From positions 1 to 6,304 of the forward strand of contig JACWAC010000067.1 of the NCBI GenBank assembly GCA_014874235.1: DNA of 6,304 nucleotides, written 5' to 3'. The notes under the pieces are model-generated. The model was not told where the DNA came from, made no database searches, and saw nothing but the letters and a program-made list of their open reading frames with translations. Origin of the DNA: Thermoplasmatales archaeon (GTDB taxonomy: Archaea > Thermoplasmatota > Thermoplasmata > Thermoplasmatales > GCA-001856825). Positions 1-5,905 of this stretch are shown here, piece by piece; within the stretch, counting starts at the first letter, position 1, and every line of letters starts with the position of its first letter. A program made the translations under genes and the position numbers.

Positions 1-1
1 G

Positions 2-202
2 ATATTTGTCGATGGTCATCCTGCTGCCGCCTCAGCCAACCTGGTACCGCCAAATTTCACCCTTTTTGGGATTATAGGCGCAGTAGCAGTGGGAATCTTG
101 GCAACCGTCCTGGCACTTATGATCAGGCACGATAATCGAAGCTTCTTTGTGAGAGAGGGGAAATATGCAAAAGGAGGTAAGAACACGAGGTACAAGAAAT
201 AG
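2..202 (+). CDS. C-terminal end of a membrane-anchored protein (partial, 5' end outside window)
   Basis: The frame is open from base 2 and closes at TAG 200-202, giving 66 residues of a longer protein. A short Ala/Pro/Asn-rich stretch (residues about 7-18, ending LVPPNF) is followed by one clear hydrophobic helix at about residues 21-41 (LFGIIGAVAVGILATVLALM). A basic tail of about 25 residues (RHDNRSFF...GGKNTRYKK) comes last. By the positive-inside rule the tail should be cytoplasmic and the missing N-terminal part outside. This fits a C-terminally anchored surface, secreted or binding protein, but the ectodomain is not in the window, so no function can be given. It converges on the KaiC-like gene with 59 bases between the stops. 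Confidence 0.7.
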   Translation: MFVDGHPAAASANLVPPNFTLFGIIGAVAVGILATVLALMIRHDNRSFFVREGKYAKGGKNTRYKK

Positions 203-261
203 AATGATCCAATATTCGTACGTGAACGATGTTGAGCCCTGTTGGAAAGCTGTTATTTGTC

Positions 262-1335
262 CTAAATTTCAACTTTCTTGAAGAAAGAACCAGCCCTTGA
301 ATCTTTCTCAGTCTGAGAAGATACTATGCCTTTCGTCGTTATCTTGAAAAAGAAAGGGTAGGGACTGAAAGAACCGCCACGCATCTTGACTATTGAGGCC
401 TTTCTGATGCCCGAAGATGCATCTTCCATTTCCAGTTTTATTATTCCTGACACAAAGTACTCTTCGATACCGAACATGCTTACGTCGCTCTTCATCACGG
501 GACTCGTTACGAGCATGTAAGTGTGCGGGACAGCTAGGGCCATAATAAATTGATTCACGAAATCGTCATTTTCTACTATCATAGGCGTTAACGGGTCTAT
601 GACCAGTCGTGTGATGTTTGACTCAACGACAATTCTGTTGATTTCTCCGGTAAGCTTGTCGATGTACCTGCTTCTTGTTTTCAAACTTTCGAGTACATCT
701 TCCTTTAGCTCCCTGATCTTATCCGAAAGCTCTATAACTTCTATAGTCCCTTCCTTATAATATTCTTCGAACCCAAAACTGAAAGTCTTTGCATTAGCTA
801 TATATTCCGCTCCCCTAGTATCGGTTAAAATAATTGCTCCTCTTTCTCCCATTCTAGCACCCTGGACGAGGAATTGGGTAGCAGTAGTTGTCTTCCCAAC
901 ACCAGTCTTACCAGAGACCATATAGACATTCCCCTTTCTCATCGCTCCGCCAAGGGACTCGTCGAATTCTTTGACCCCAAATATGTCGGATTTCGTCCTG
1001 ATGCCCTGTCTCTGATCAATAGTTACAATGTTGTACATATGAGTAAGATTAATTTCGGTATCATCTAGATCCTTGTCGATTACAAGCGCTTTCAAAGAGA
1101 TTCCGCAGTCACTTGAAATGGCATTGAATTTCATTATGTCACTAACAAGATCGTCTGATATGCCATGTAGAACTGCCACCTTAACGTTTTCGTCCTTCTT
1201 GGAGGTCACAACAAGGTCGAACTTGTGTACTGCCCCAGATTTACCAGTCAATTTTACATTGCTTCCCCAGGTGAATTCTTTGTCTAGTTCGAACTGTTCA
1301 GCCACTCTATCAACGTTAATGGAATCAGCCCCCAT
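262..1335 (-). CDS. KaiC-like RecA-superfamily ATPase with N-terminal endonuclease-fold-like domain
   Basis: This is a 357-residue single-module KaiC/RecA-type P-loop ATPase. Residues 116-135 form the typical entry (FGVKEFDESLGGAMRKGNVY). Walker A is GKTGVGKTT at 142-150. Walker B is RLVIDPLTP at 243-251, with Asp247. The family's C-terminal motif is present as FGIEEYFVSGII (288-299) and KMRG (317-320). In place of the KaiC glutamate pair after strand 2 (usually FEE) there is LTDTRG at 170-175, so catalysis or its regulation may differ. Residues 1-110 form a separate domain with GKSGAVHKFDLVV at 31-43. This resembles the core of Mrr-like PD-(D/E)xK nucleases, but the next strand reads KVAVLHG where an ExK would be expected, so nuclease activity is unlikely. 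Such archaeal proteins are usually regulatory or signalling ATPases; the substrate is unknown. The start follows a TATA box at leaderless spacing. No obvious operon partner lies downstream. Confidence 0.88.
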   Translation of the reverse strand: MGADSINVDRVAEQFELDKEFTWGSNVKLTGKSGAVHKFDLVVTSKKDENVKVAVLHGISDDLVSDIMKFNAISSDCGISLKALVIDKDLDDTEINLTHMYNIVTIDQRQGIRTKSDIFGVKEFDESLGGAMRKGNVYMVSGKTGVGKTTTATQFLVQGARMGERGAIILTDTRGAEYIANAKTFSFGFEEYYKEGTIEVIELSDKIRELKEDVLESLKTRSRYIDKLTGEINRIVVESNITRLVIDPLTPMIVENDDFVNQFIMALAVPHTYMLVTSPVMKSDVSMFGIEEYFVSGIIKLEMEDASSGIRKASIVKMRGGSFSPYPFFFKITTKGIVSSQTEKDSRAGSFFKKVEI

Positions 1336-1360
1336 TACATTTTACGTATGGGCGAAGCGC

Positions 1361-1368
1361 ATTTATAC
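1361..1368 (-). promoter_or_regulatory. TATA box of the KaiC-like gene
   Basis: On the minus strand the sequence reads GAAAGGTATAAATGC, a good archaeal TATA box with a purine-rich BRE-like stretch upstream. Its centre is about 29 bases before the ATG at 1335. Transcription should therefore start within a few bases of the start codon, giving a nearly leaderless mRNA. It also means this gene is not simply read through from the upstream same-strand gene ending at 1470. Confidence 0.6.
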
Positions 1369-1469
1369 CTTTCTCTTATTAAAATGGACTCTTTGAAATG
1401 AAAACATTCTCTATTTAAAGAAAATTAAATTGACCCGATGACGCTACAGGTGAGATATTTTAGTCTTAG

Positions 1470-2351
1470 TTACTGAACATTAGTACTGTGTGTAGCTTCC
1501 GGTATCCTATCCACTTGTTCTTTTGTGTAGCTGTAATTTGTTATGCTTTCTATCTTGAAATCCTTTAATCTTTCTGTAGTACCAAAGAGCCGAACTAGCA
1601 GAGATTTTACCAAAAAACTTGGAACATAAGTTACCGACTGAACTCTTTCTAGTCCATGGAACTCGAGATAAGAGGCTAGTGGGATGTGATCCTTACCTAT
1701 TGACTCTAGGAACGATAATGTAGGTTCCTCCAGCATACTGTATTTTTCGACAGTTTCATCACCATCTAACCCATACATAATAGAGTCGGATGTATCTCTG
1801 TGGAGAAATTTCCATTCCAGAATGAATTTCTTTTCACTAGGTTTACTGAACGAGAACGTTACAACCGAGAGCGGAATCCTTTTATCAATCTCGTCCAAGA
1901 CCTTTATAATCCCACCCGAAGCGTGTAAACCTATATCACCTACTTCATAGTCGAGAGAAACCATCGCTTTCAAGAGATTGGTTGCTTCCTTCAGTTGAGA
2001 TGAATGGAACCTAAAACTAACGTAGAGGCTTTTCCCCTTTGAGTATAACTCTCCATCGGTGAGGGTAGTTACCATTTCTATGTTATCACTTAAGGTTCTA
2101 AAAACAGGATTGTCTATTTTTTCGGTAATCACTACCGTATCTCCCATTAAGATGGGATTCAGAGCCTCGAACATCACTCGATTGCTCACGGAGATTTGGC
2201 TCAGAAAGAATGTCGCATACAATTCTTTGTTGTGGCTGTAGATATTGATAGGTACAGGACTCTCTTTGACTATGGTGGAAAGCACGAAACTAGTGATTGG
2301 AGTTGAGAAGTGCAAGCTCATATCGAGCCTCTTATCTATGTCGTAGAGCAT
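1470..2351 (-). CDS. Unrecognised archaeal protein, paralog A of a divergent pair
   Basis: The protein is 293 residues from the chosen start; the frame is open to an ATG at 2372, which would add MNVMFPQ. I do not recognise the family. It is a soluble mixed alpha/beta protein with no signal peptide, membrane helix or obvious nucleotide or metal motif. It is homologous to the divergent gene at 2449-3381. Both begin M-L-x(2-3)-IDKRLD, and both carry a central block KG(x)nVxFRFH followed by a helix. In this gene that block continues to GLHASGGIIK and RIPLSVVTFSFS; in the other it continues to QPSIGFITRLE and KFPLCVLEYSIP. The two C-terminal halves have diverged widely. The internal ATG at 2351 is preferred because it aligns with the paralog's start and lies about 27 bases from the TATA-like element TTAATTA. 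A regulatory or ligand-sensing role is only a guess. Confidence 0.72.
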   Translation of the reverse strand: MLYDIDKRLDMSLHFSTPITSFVLSTIVKESPVPINIYSHNKELYATFFLSQISVSNRVMFEALNPILMGDTVVITEKIDNPVFRTLSDNIEMVTTLTDGELYSKGKSLYVSFRFHSSQLKEATNLLKAMVSLDYEVGDIGLHASGGIIKVLDEIDKRIPLSVVTFSFSKPSEKKFILEWKFLHRDTSDSIMYGLDGDETVEKYSMLEEPTLSFLESIGKDHIPLASYLEFHGLERVQSVTYVPSFLVKSLLVRLFGTTERLKDFKIESITNYSYTKEQVDRIPEATHSTNVQ

Positions 2352-2374
2352 TTGGGGGAACATAACATTCAACC

Positions 2375-2384
2375 TAATTAACTG
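2375..2384 (-). promoter_or_regulatory. TATA/BRE-like element of paralog A
   Basis: The minus strand reads CAGTTAATTA, centred about 27-28 bases before the ATG at 2351. It contains CAGTTAA, which recurs in inverted orientation in front of the divergent partner. A second, poorer candidate (GTTATAC, about 2396-2402) would fit the upstream ATG at 2372, so the start is not fully settled. Confidence 0.4.
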
Positions 2385-2418
2385 TTCTTGAAAAGCTGTA
2401 TAACTAGAAATCAGTTAA
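2378..2418. repeat. Inverted repeat TTAACTG...CAGTTAA between divergent promoters
   Basis: TTAACTG at 2378-2384 and CAGTTAA at 2412-2418 are exact inverted 7-mers separated by 27 bases. They are placed almost symmetrically between the two divergent starts (2351 and 2449). They overlap or abut each TATA box, so they could be a shared core-promoter element or half-sites for a regulator of both paralogs. In A/T-rich DNA a 7-base match could also arise by chance. Confidence 0.4.
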
Positions 2419-2428
2419 GTATTAATTT
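2412..2428 (+). promoter_or_regulatory. TATA/BRE-like element of paralog B
   Basis: CAGTTAAG is followed directly by TATTAATTT (2420-2428). The TATA-like part is centred about 25 bases before the ATG at 2449, so the transcript would be leaderless. No Shine-Dalgarno-like sequence precedes that ATG, which agrees. Confidence 0.5.
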
Positions 2429-2448
2429 CACCGAGACATTGACTCGGG

Positions 2449-3381
2449 ATGCTTCTAACCGAGATCGATAAGAGGCTCGACACAGAATGTAAAATTGTAT
2501 TTGGCAAAGATGATCGGGTATTCGCTCTGTCCAAAGTCACTGGATACCCCTTTCAAGCTTTCTTAGAGTCTAAAGGAAATGAAAGAGTCCTTTCCGTCTA
2601 TGTACCTAAGGAAAATTCGGAATCAGGGACCAGCCCAGTAAAGTTCTTGACATCAACTACTGAAAATGAAGGTTACATTATTGCAAACGTACCCATAGAA
2701 GATTCCATTTATGAGCTCTTGACCTCACTAGACGAGGTTGAGTCTACGTCCTCTCTCGATATTACTGTGGAGAAAGGTCGACTAACTGTTCGGTTCAGAT
2801 TCCATCACACGGCCTTGTCACACCTGTCCAGGGTTTTCTCAAAGAGTTCGAATCTGAACCATGTCGTCACAGAAATGTACATTCAACCGTCTATAGGATT
2901 CATAACTCGTCTGGAAATCAAGAACAAGAAATTTCCCCTGTGCGTATTGGAATACTCGATCCCTTATTCGCTCATAAAGGGGAAAGTGGCGAAATCTCTA
3001 TTTGATAAGGGAGCAATAGCTGAATCAACTGCCATTTTATCAAATTTCGATAACAGAAAGACAATTTTTTACGGGGAGAGGAACTGGAAAACGGAGGCCA
3101 AGCCTATTTCTAAGGATACTGACCTGTATGAAATTTCAATGGAAGCAATGGGAGCTGAGATACTTACAATACTCACCAACGCTTTCAACTCTGTTGGGCT
3201 CAAGAGGTTCAACGTATTCTTCAAGAAGGATGGCAACAACCTAAAAATCATAGTTTTTATTCAGAAGTACGACGCAATGCGACACATTTCAGAATCCTTC
3301 ACGTATTACACAAGAGCTAATGTCCCTGTTGATTTGATCCTCTCAAGGGACTACAGTGACGAAATCTGGGGAACACTATAA
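2449..3381 (+). CDS. Unrecognised archaeal protein, paralog B of a divergent pair
   Basis: This 310-residue protein has no recognised family, signal peptide or membrane segment. Its N-terminus (MLLTEIDKRLD) and a central block (residues about 109-172, KGRLTVRFRFHHTALSHLSR then QPSIGFITRLEI and KFPLCVLEYSIP) match the divergent gene at 1470-2351. The pair therefore looks like an old duplication with inversion. Unlike its partner, it has a lysine-rich C-terminal half with an alternating strand-like section (KRFNVFFKKDGNNLKIIVFIQKY is interrupted only by the KKDGNN turn, residues about 252-274) and ends DEIWGTL. I see no catalytic signature. It starts at the only ATG near the TATA-like element, with leaderless spacing. 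The next gene downstream has its own promoter, so B appears monocistronic. Confidence 0.78.
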   Translation: MLLTEIDKRLDTECKIVFGKDDRVFALSKVTGYPFQAFLESKGNERVLSVYVPKENSESGTSPVKFLTSTTENEGYIIANVPIEDSIYELLTSLDEVESTSSLDITVEKGRLTVRFRFHHTALSHLSRVFSKSSNLNHVVTEMYIQPSIGFITRLEIKNKKFPLCVLEYSIPYSLIKGKVAKSLFDKGAIAESTAILSNFDNRKTIFYGERNWKTEAKPISKDTDLYEISMEAMGAEILTILTNAFNSVGLKRFNVFFKKDGNNLKIIVFIQKYDAMRHISESFTYYTRANVPVDLILSRDYSDEIWGTL

Positions 3382-3600
3382 TTTCGCGCTTTCGATCGAA
3401 GGAAACTGTGCTAAGCTCTTATAAACTTGACTCAATGAACGAATTGAAAACGTCGGATTTCATTAATATTTCTTTATGTTAAATATTAAATTCGGGACAT
3501 AGTTAATTTGATTCATTCGGTCACGATATTTTACTTACTATATCATGAGCGTTCTAGAACTAAGAATGCTATATAGATTTGACAGGGCGACAGATGAAAT

Positions 3601-3609
3601 ATTTTTAAA
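3601..3609 (+). promoter_or_regulatory. TATA-like box supporting the GNAT start at 3635
   Basis: ATTTTTAAA, preceded by GATGAAAT, is centred about 30 bases before the ATG at 3635, the spacing seen for other genes here. It lies inside the longer open frame from 3545 and argues for the shorter protein. The ATG at 3545 has neither a Shine-Dalgarno sequence nor a TATA-like box at leaderless distance. A more distant A/T-rich stretch at 3479-3489 is possible. Confidence 0.4.
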
Positions 3610-3634
3610 CTTAGATGTGAAGAGGGATAAACAT

Positions 3635-4102
3635 ATGGCGGAGTTCAGGGTATCATTTGGTTCTATAAACGAGCTAGACCTTCTAACAGAGCACAGAATC
3701 TTAATGTGGAAGGACATCCACCCTGACCTAATAGAAAGGATTGAAGGACATAGGGAACTCACTAGGAATTGGATCAAAGAAAAGTTGTCAAGTCGAAATA
3801 TGATCGCTCTCATCGTTAAAAGCGAGGCAGGAGTGGTTGCTGGGTCTGGTTGTGTCTTGATTAAAGAGGATCAGCCGAGAGCAAGCACAACAAAGGTGTT
3901 CTACCCTTATCTCTTATCAATGTTCACGATCCCAGAATATCGACACAAGGGTGTTGCCTCATTGATAGTAAAGGAAGCTATAAAATGGAGTCTTGAAAAT
4001 GGGTATGACAGGATTTCCCTGCATGCCTCCGATAAGGGAAAGTCGGTGTATGAAAAATTTGGATTCCAACAAACAAATGAGATGAGACTCAAATTGTTCT
4101 GA
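3635..4102 (+). CDS. GNAT-family N-acetyltransferase
   Basis: From this start the protein is 155 residues, the usual size of a single GNAT domain; the same frame is open back to an ATG at 3545 (185 residues). The N-terminal strand and helix (FRVSFGSINELDLLTEHRILM) are typical of the fold. Strand 4 and the acetyl-CoA pyrophosphate loop are clear: LLSMFTIPEYRHKGVAS at about 93-109, with the R-x-x-G-x-A motif at Arg103-Ala108. The C-terminal motif AxDKGKSVYEKFGF (about 131-144) supplies the conserved tyrosine (Tyr139), often the general acid. The enzyme should transfer an acetyl group from acetyl-CoA to an amine. The acceptor (metabolite, antibiotic or protein N-terminus) cannot be told from sequence. 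It stands alone, with spacers of over 150 bases on both sides. The extra 30 residues of the long form are not typical GNAT sequence. Confidence 0.87.
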   Translation: MAEFRVSFGSINELDLLTEHRILMWKDIHPDLIERIEGHRELTRNWIKEKLSSRNMIALIVKSEAGVVAGSGCVLIKEDQPRASTTKVFYPYLLSMFTIPEYRHKGVASLIVKEAIKWSLENGYDRISLHASDKGKSVYEKFGFQQTNEMRLKLF

Positions 4103-4195
4103 AAGACCCTCAAACATGATCACTAAGAAGAAGCGAAGACTTGGGAAGTTTTAGATGATTTGGAATGGTCGTATCTATTATTTAACGAAATCTGA

Positions 4196-4215
4196 TTACA
4201 ATATTACTACTGTAA
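4196..4215. promoter_or_regulatory. Imperfect 20-base palindrome upstream of ribA (possible operator)
   Basis: The site has the form TTACA-N10-TGTAA. Eight of its ten symmetric base pairs match, including the outer five. It ends about 17 bases before the strong TATA-like box CATATATAATA, a plausible place for a regulator. Archaeal riboflavin genes are often controlled by RbkR-type regulators, so an operator of that kind is an attractive but untested idea. The surrounding 4103-4288 spacer is very A/T-rich, which raises the chance background. Confidence 0.35.
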
Positions 4216-4232
4216 ATTAACTTTAATTATTT

Positions 4233-4244
4233 CATATATAATAT
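4233..4244 (+). promoter_or_regulatory. Probable TATA box of ribA
   Basis: CATATATAATAT is the best TATA match in the spacer. Transcription would start near 4264, leaving a leader of about 25 bases to the ATG at 4289 or about 60 to the ATG at 4325. A second T-rich candidate (CCTTTTTTATT, about 4277-4287) would serve only the downstream start. Confidence 0.4.
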
Positions 4245-4288
4245 CCATTTAATTCAAAAATTGAACACTGCTGTACCTTTTTTATTGC

Positions 4289-5044
4289 ATGAATGACTTC
4301 GTGCTTAACAAATGGTGGCAAAGAATGTCAATAGATAAACGAGAAATAAATCATCTAATAGAGGAAAACCTGCATCATTCGTGCCCGGGGGCAATGGAGT
4401 CTTGTGTAAAGATTACTGCAATAGCCGGTCTACCCTCACGTTTTGGAAAGTTCCAGGTAGTCGCTTTTCAGAATGATTTCGATAAAAAAGATCACGCCGC
4501 AATTGTCCATGGCGATATCTATGAGAAAGAAAATGTTCCTGTTAGGATCCATTCTGAATGCCTTACAGGGGATGCACTCGGCTCACTCAGATGTGACTGC
4601 AGAGACCAGCTAGAGTCTTCAATGAAGATGTTAGGTGAAATGGAATATGGAGTACTGCTCTACCTGAGGCAGGAAGGAAGGGGTATAGGTTTTGCAAACA
4701 AGATCAGAGCATATCAACTCCAGGACAGCGGGTACGATACTTTTGAGGCAAACAAGGCACTTGGATTCAGAGAAGATGAGCGAGACTATGCAATTGCAGC
4801 TCACATGTTAAAGTCGCTACACGTCAAGTCCATACGCCTCATGTCAAACAACCCTCTCAAAATAGAAGATCTGAAATTTCACGGCGTAAAAATAACTGGC
4901 AGAATTCCTCTGATAATCCCTCCCAACGAGCACAATTCGTTTTATCTGGAAACCAAGAAAAATAAGGGAGGGCACATGCTGGACAAAGACGTAGAAGAGA
5001 ATTTTATCGAACAAGAGGACGACTTGGTTGACTATCGGATCTAA
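4289..5044 (+). CDS. ribA: GTP cyclohydrolase II
   Basis: RibA opens the imidazole ring of GTP, releasing formate and pyrophosphate, to give the diaminopyrimidine precursor of riboflavin. The signature regions are intact. LPSRFGKFQ is at 48-56. HSECLTGDALGSLRCDC at 88-104 carries the three zinc cysteines Cys91, Cys102 and Cys104. RQEGRGIG is at 127-134. RAYQLQD has Tyr142. GFREDERDY contains Asp163 and Arg165, which match the catalytic Asp and Arg of the E. coli enzyme. NNPLKI and RIPLII close the domain. At 251 residues it is longer than typical single-domain RibA (about 200). The excess is an N-terminal extension of about 46 residues with a His/Cys cluster (HHSCPGAMESC, 29-39) and an acidic C-terminal tail. 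No DHBP synthase domain is fused and no other rib gene is adjacent. The ATG at 4325 is a good alternative start, because GGTG lies 7 bases before it. Confidence 0.93.
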   Translation: MNDFVLNKWWQRMSIDKREINHLIEENLHHSCPGAMESCVKITAIAGLPSRFGKFQVVAFQNDFDKKDHAAIVHGDIYEKENVPVRIHSECLTGDALGSLRCDCRDQLESSMKMLGEMEYGVLLYLRQEGRGIGFANKIRAYQLQDSGYDTFEANKALGFREDERDYAIAAHMLKSLHVKSIRLMSNNPLKIEDLKFHGVKITGRIPLIIPPNEHNSFYLETKKNKGGHMLDKDVEENFIEQEDDLVDYRI

Positions 5045-5093
5045 GAACAAGGTACAAGGTGTATACAAGTTAAATGATTCGAAGACAAAATAG

Positions 5094-5103
5094 TATTTAT
5101 TTA
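5094..5103 (+). promoter_or_regulatory. TATA box of the HEPN/MNT operon
   Basis: TATTTATTTA is centred about 30 bases before the ATG at 5129, giving a leader of only a few bases. It is the only promoter-like element seen for the two overlapping genes, which should be co-transcribed. Confidence 0.5.
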
Positions 5104-5128
5104 CTGCGACTATCTACTTGATAATAAC

Positions 5129-5527
5129 ATGAGTGCGAAGGATGAATACGAAAATATGATCGGCAGATCAGAAAGATTCTTATTAACAGCTGAAAGCTCT
5201 CTAAAAGAAGGTTTTCTCGACATAAGTTCCTTCAACGCAAATCAATCTCTTGAATTATTCCTCAAGGCATTGCTGCTAAAGTCAGCTGGAGACTTTCCAC
5301 ACACTCACGATATCAAAGAGCTCTTACGAACGCTTGCACGCATCGGCGGTTCCAAGTATTCAAAAAAGATCAACAAATATCTCAAGGAGGAGACTCTCGG
5401 GCTCAAGGCAATTCAAGATGCTTACATAACTGCTAGATACTTTTTCGTTAGTACTTCAGAAAATGAAGTTGATCAGATGATTGGACTTATAAAGAAACTA
5501 AGAGAGGATCTGAGAGATGTTCGTTGA
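5129..5527 (+). CDS. HEPN domain protein (partner of MNT nucleotidyltransferase)
   Basis: This 132-residue, all-helical protein is one complete HEPN domain. Its N-terminal half has the family pattern: AESSLKEGFLDISSF (21-35), then NANQSLELFLKALLL (36-50), then HTHDIKELL (58-66). Near the C-terminus is DAYITARYFF (97-106), the common HEPN 'Y..ARY' helix. HEPN proteins beside minimal nucleotidyltransferases commonly form toxin-antitoxin pairs, in which the HEPN part is an RNase and the MNT part neutralises it, sometimes by AMP transfer. Here the RNase motif R-x4-6-H is not visible: Arg103 has no histidine after it. The protein may therefore not cleave RNA, like other members of this subgroup, and could be a binding partner of the transferase. 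The downstream MNT start overlaps its end by 11 bases, indicating coupled translation. The start has a TATA box at leaderless distance. Confidence 0.88.
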   Translation: MSAKDEYENMIGRSERFLLTAESSLKEGFLDISSFNANQSLELFLKALLLKSAGDFPHTHDIKELLRTLARIGGSKYSKKINKYLKEETLGLKAIQDAYITARYFFVSTSENEVDQMIGLIKKLREDLRDVR

Positions 5528-5825
5528 TTTAGCAAAGAAGAGAAAAAGGGCCTTCGATCACCTAGATTCTTACTTGGAACGGATTAAGAAGGCAACTTTG
5601 GCAGAGGATGAAAACTCCAAAGTGTATTTATTTGGGTCTGTTGCAGAAGGGGATTTCAATATGGCGAGTGATATTGACATTCTCATAGTTACCGAAAAAG
5701 ACAAAAACTCTCTACTAACTAGACTCGACGGAGAAGATATTGGTTTTCCTTTTGAATTGCACGTAAGAAATGTCAAAGAGGCCGAGCCATATTTTCGTCA
5801 CGTACCCAGTATGAGAGAACTATAG
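5517..5825 (+). CDS. Minimal nucleotidyltransferase (MNT), partner of HEPN protein
   Basis: The protein is 102 residues of the polymerase-beta superfamily. The signature GSVAEGDFNMASDIDILI at 40-57 has the Gly-Ser pair (40-41) and the metal-binding Asp52 and Asp54. Glu80 in the FELHV strand is positioned as the third acidic ligand. All three catalytic acids are thus kept, so it may be an active nucleotidyl (probably AMP) transferase. The size and lack of a substrate domain are typical of MNT antitoxins. It overlaps the 3' end of the HEPN gene by 11 bases. Its start is preceded by AGAGGAT within that gene, an acceptable ribosome-binding site in an otherwise leaderless region. The pair resembles the separate HEPN and MNT proteins common in archaea and in mobile or accessory regions. 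The substrate of the transferase is not known from sequence. Confidence 0.9.
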   Translation: MFVDLAKKRKRAFDHLDSYLERIKKATLAEDENSKVYLFGSVAEGDFNMASDIDILIVTEKDKNSLLTRLDGEDIGFPFELHVRNVKEAEPYFRHVPSMREL

Positions 5826-5905
5826 CAAAAGAATTGTCAACACTGTATCGTTGAAAAGCCAAAGCACCGGGACAAAATGGAGAATACCATAGGGAATTGA
5901 TTTGC

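Larger units (their letters stand above)
2323..2480. repeat. 14-base inverted repeat inside the paralogous start regions
   Basis: GATAAGAGGCTCGA occurs exactly at 2467-2480 (+) and as its reverse complement at 2323-2336. Both copies encode DKRLD at the same position near the N-terminus of the two divergent paralogs. Identity at synonymous positions here contrasts with the wide divergence elsewhere. It suggests either strong constraint on the DNA or local gene conversion. The simplest reading is a coding remnant of the duplication, not an independent element. Confidence 0.6.

Noticed and set aside
173..178. GGAGGT, a perfect Shine-Dalgarno-like sequence
   Set aside because: It lies inside the coding tail of the first gene (Gly-Gly codons). 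The next ATG (204) is over 25 bases away and opens only a 25-codon frame overlapping the convergent gene.
3435..3482. 15-codon open frame after a TATA-like TTATAAAC (about 3419-3426)
   Set aside because: It is very short, with no recognisable peptide and nothing supporting it except the A/T-rich upstream sequence. The stretch 3382-3544 is left as an intergenic spacer.
4114..4152. 12-codon Lys/Arg-rich open frame (MITKKKRRLGKF)
   Set aside because: It is too short and has no promoter or ribosome-binding evidence; probably chance in the GNAT-ribA spacer.
4103..4288. Possible FMN riboswitch ahead of ribA
   Set aside because: The spacer is A/T-rich and shows none of the conserved G/C-rich RFN-element helices; the palindrome and TATA box are a better explanation.
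5047..5060. Tandem 7-mer ACAAGGT twice, just after the ribA stop
   Set aside because: Only two copies, with no array or further structure; likely chance. No CRISPR-like repeat was seen anywhere in the window.
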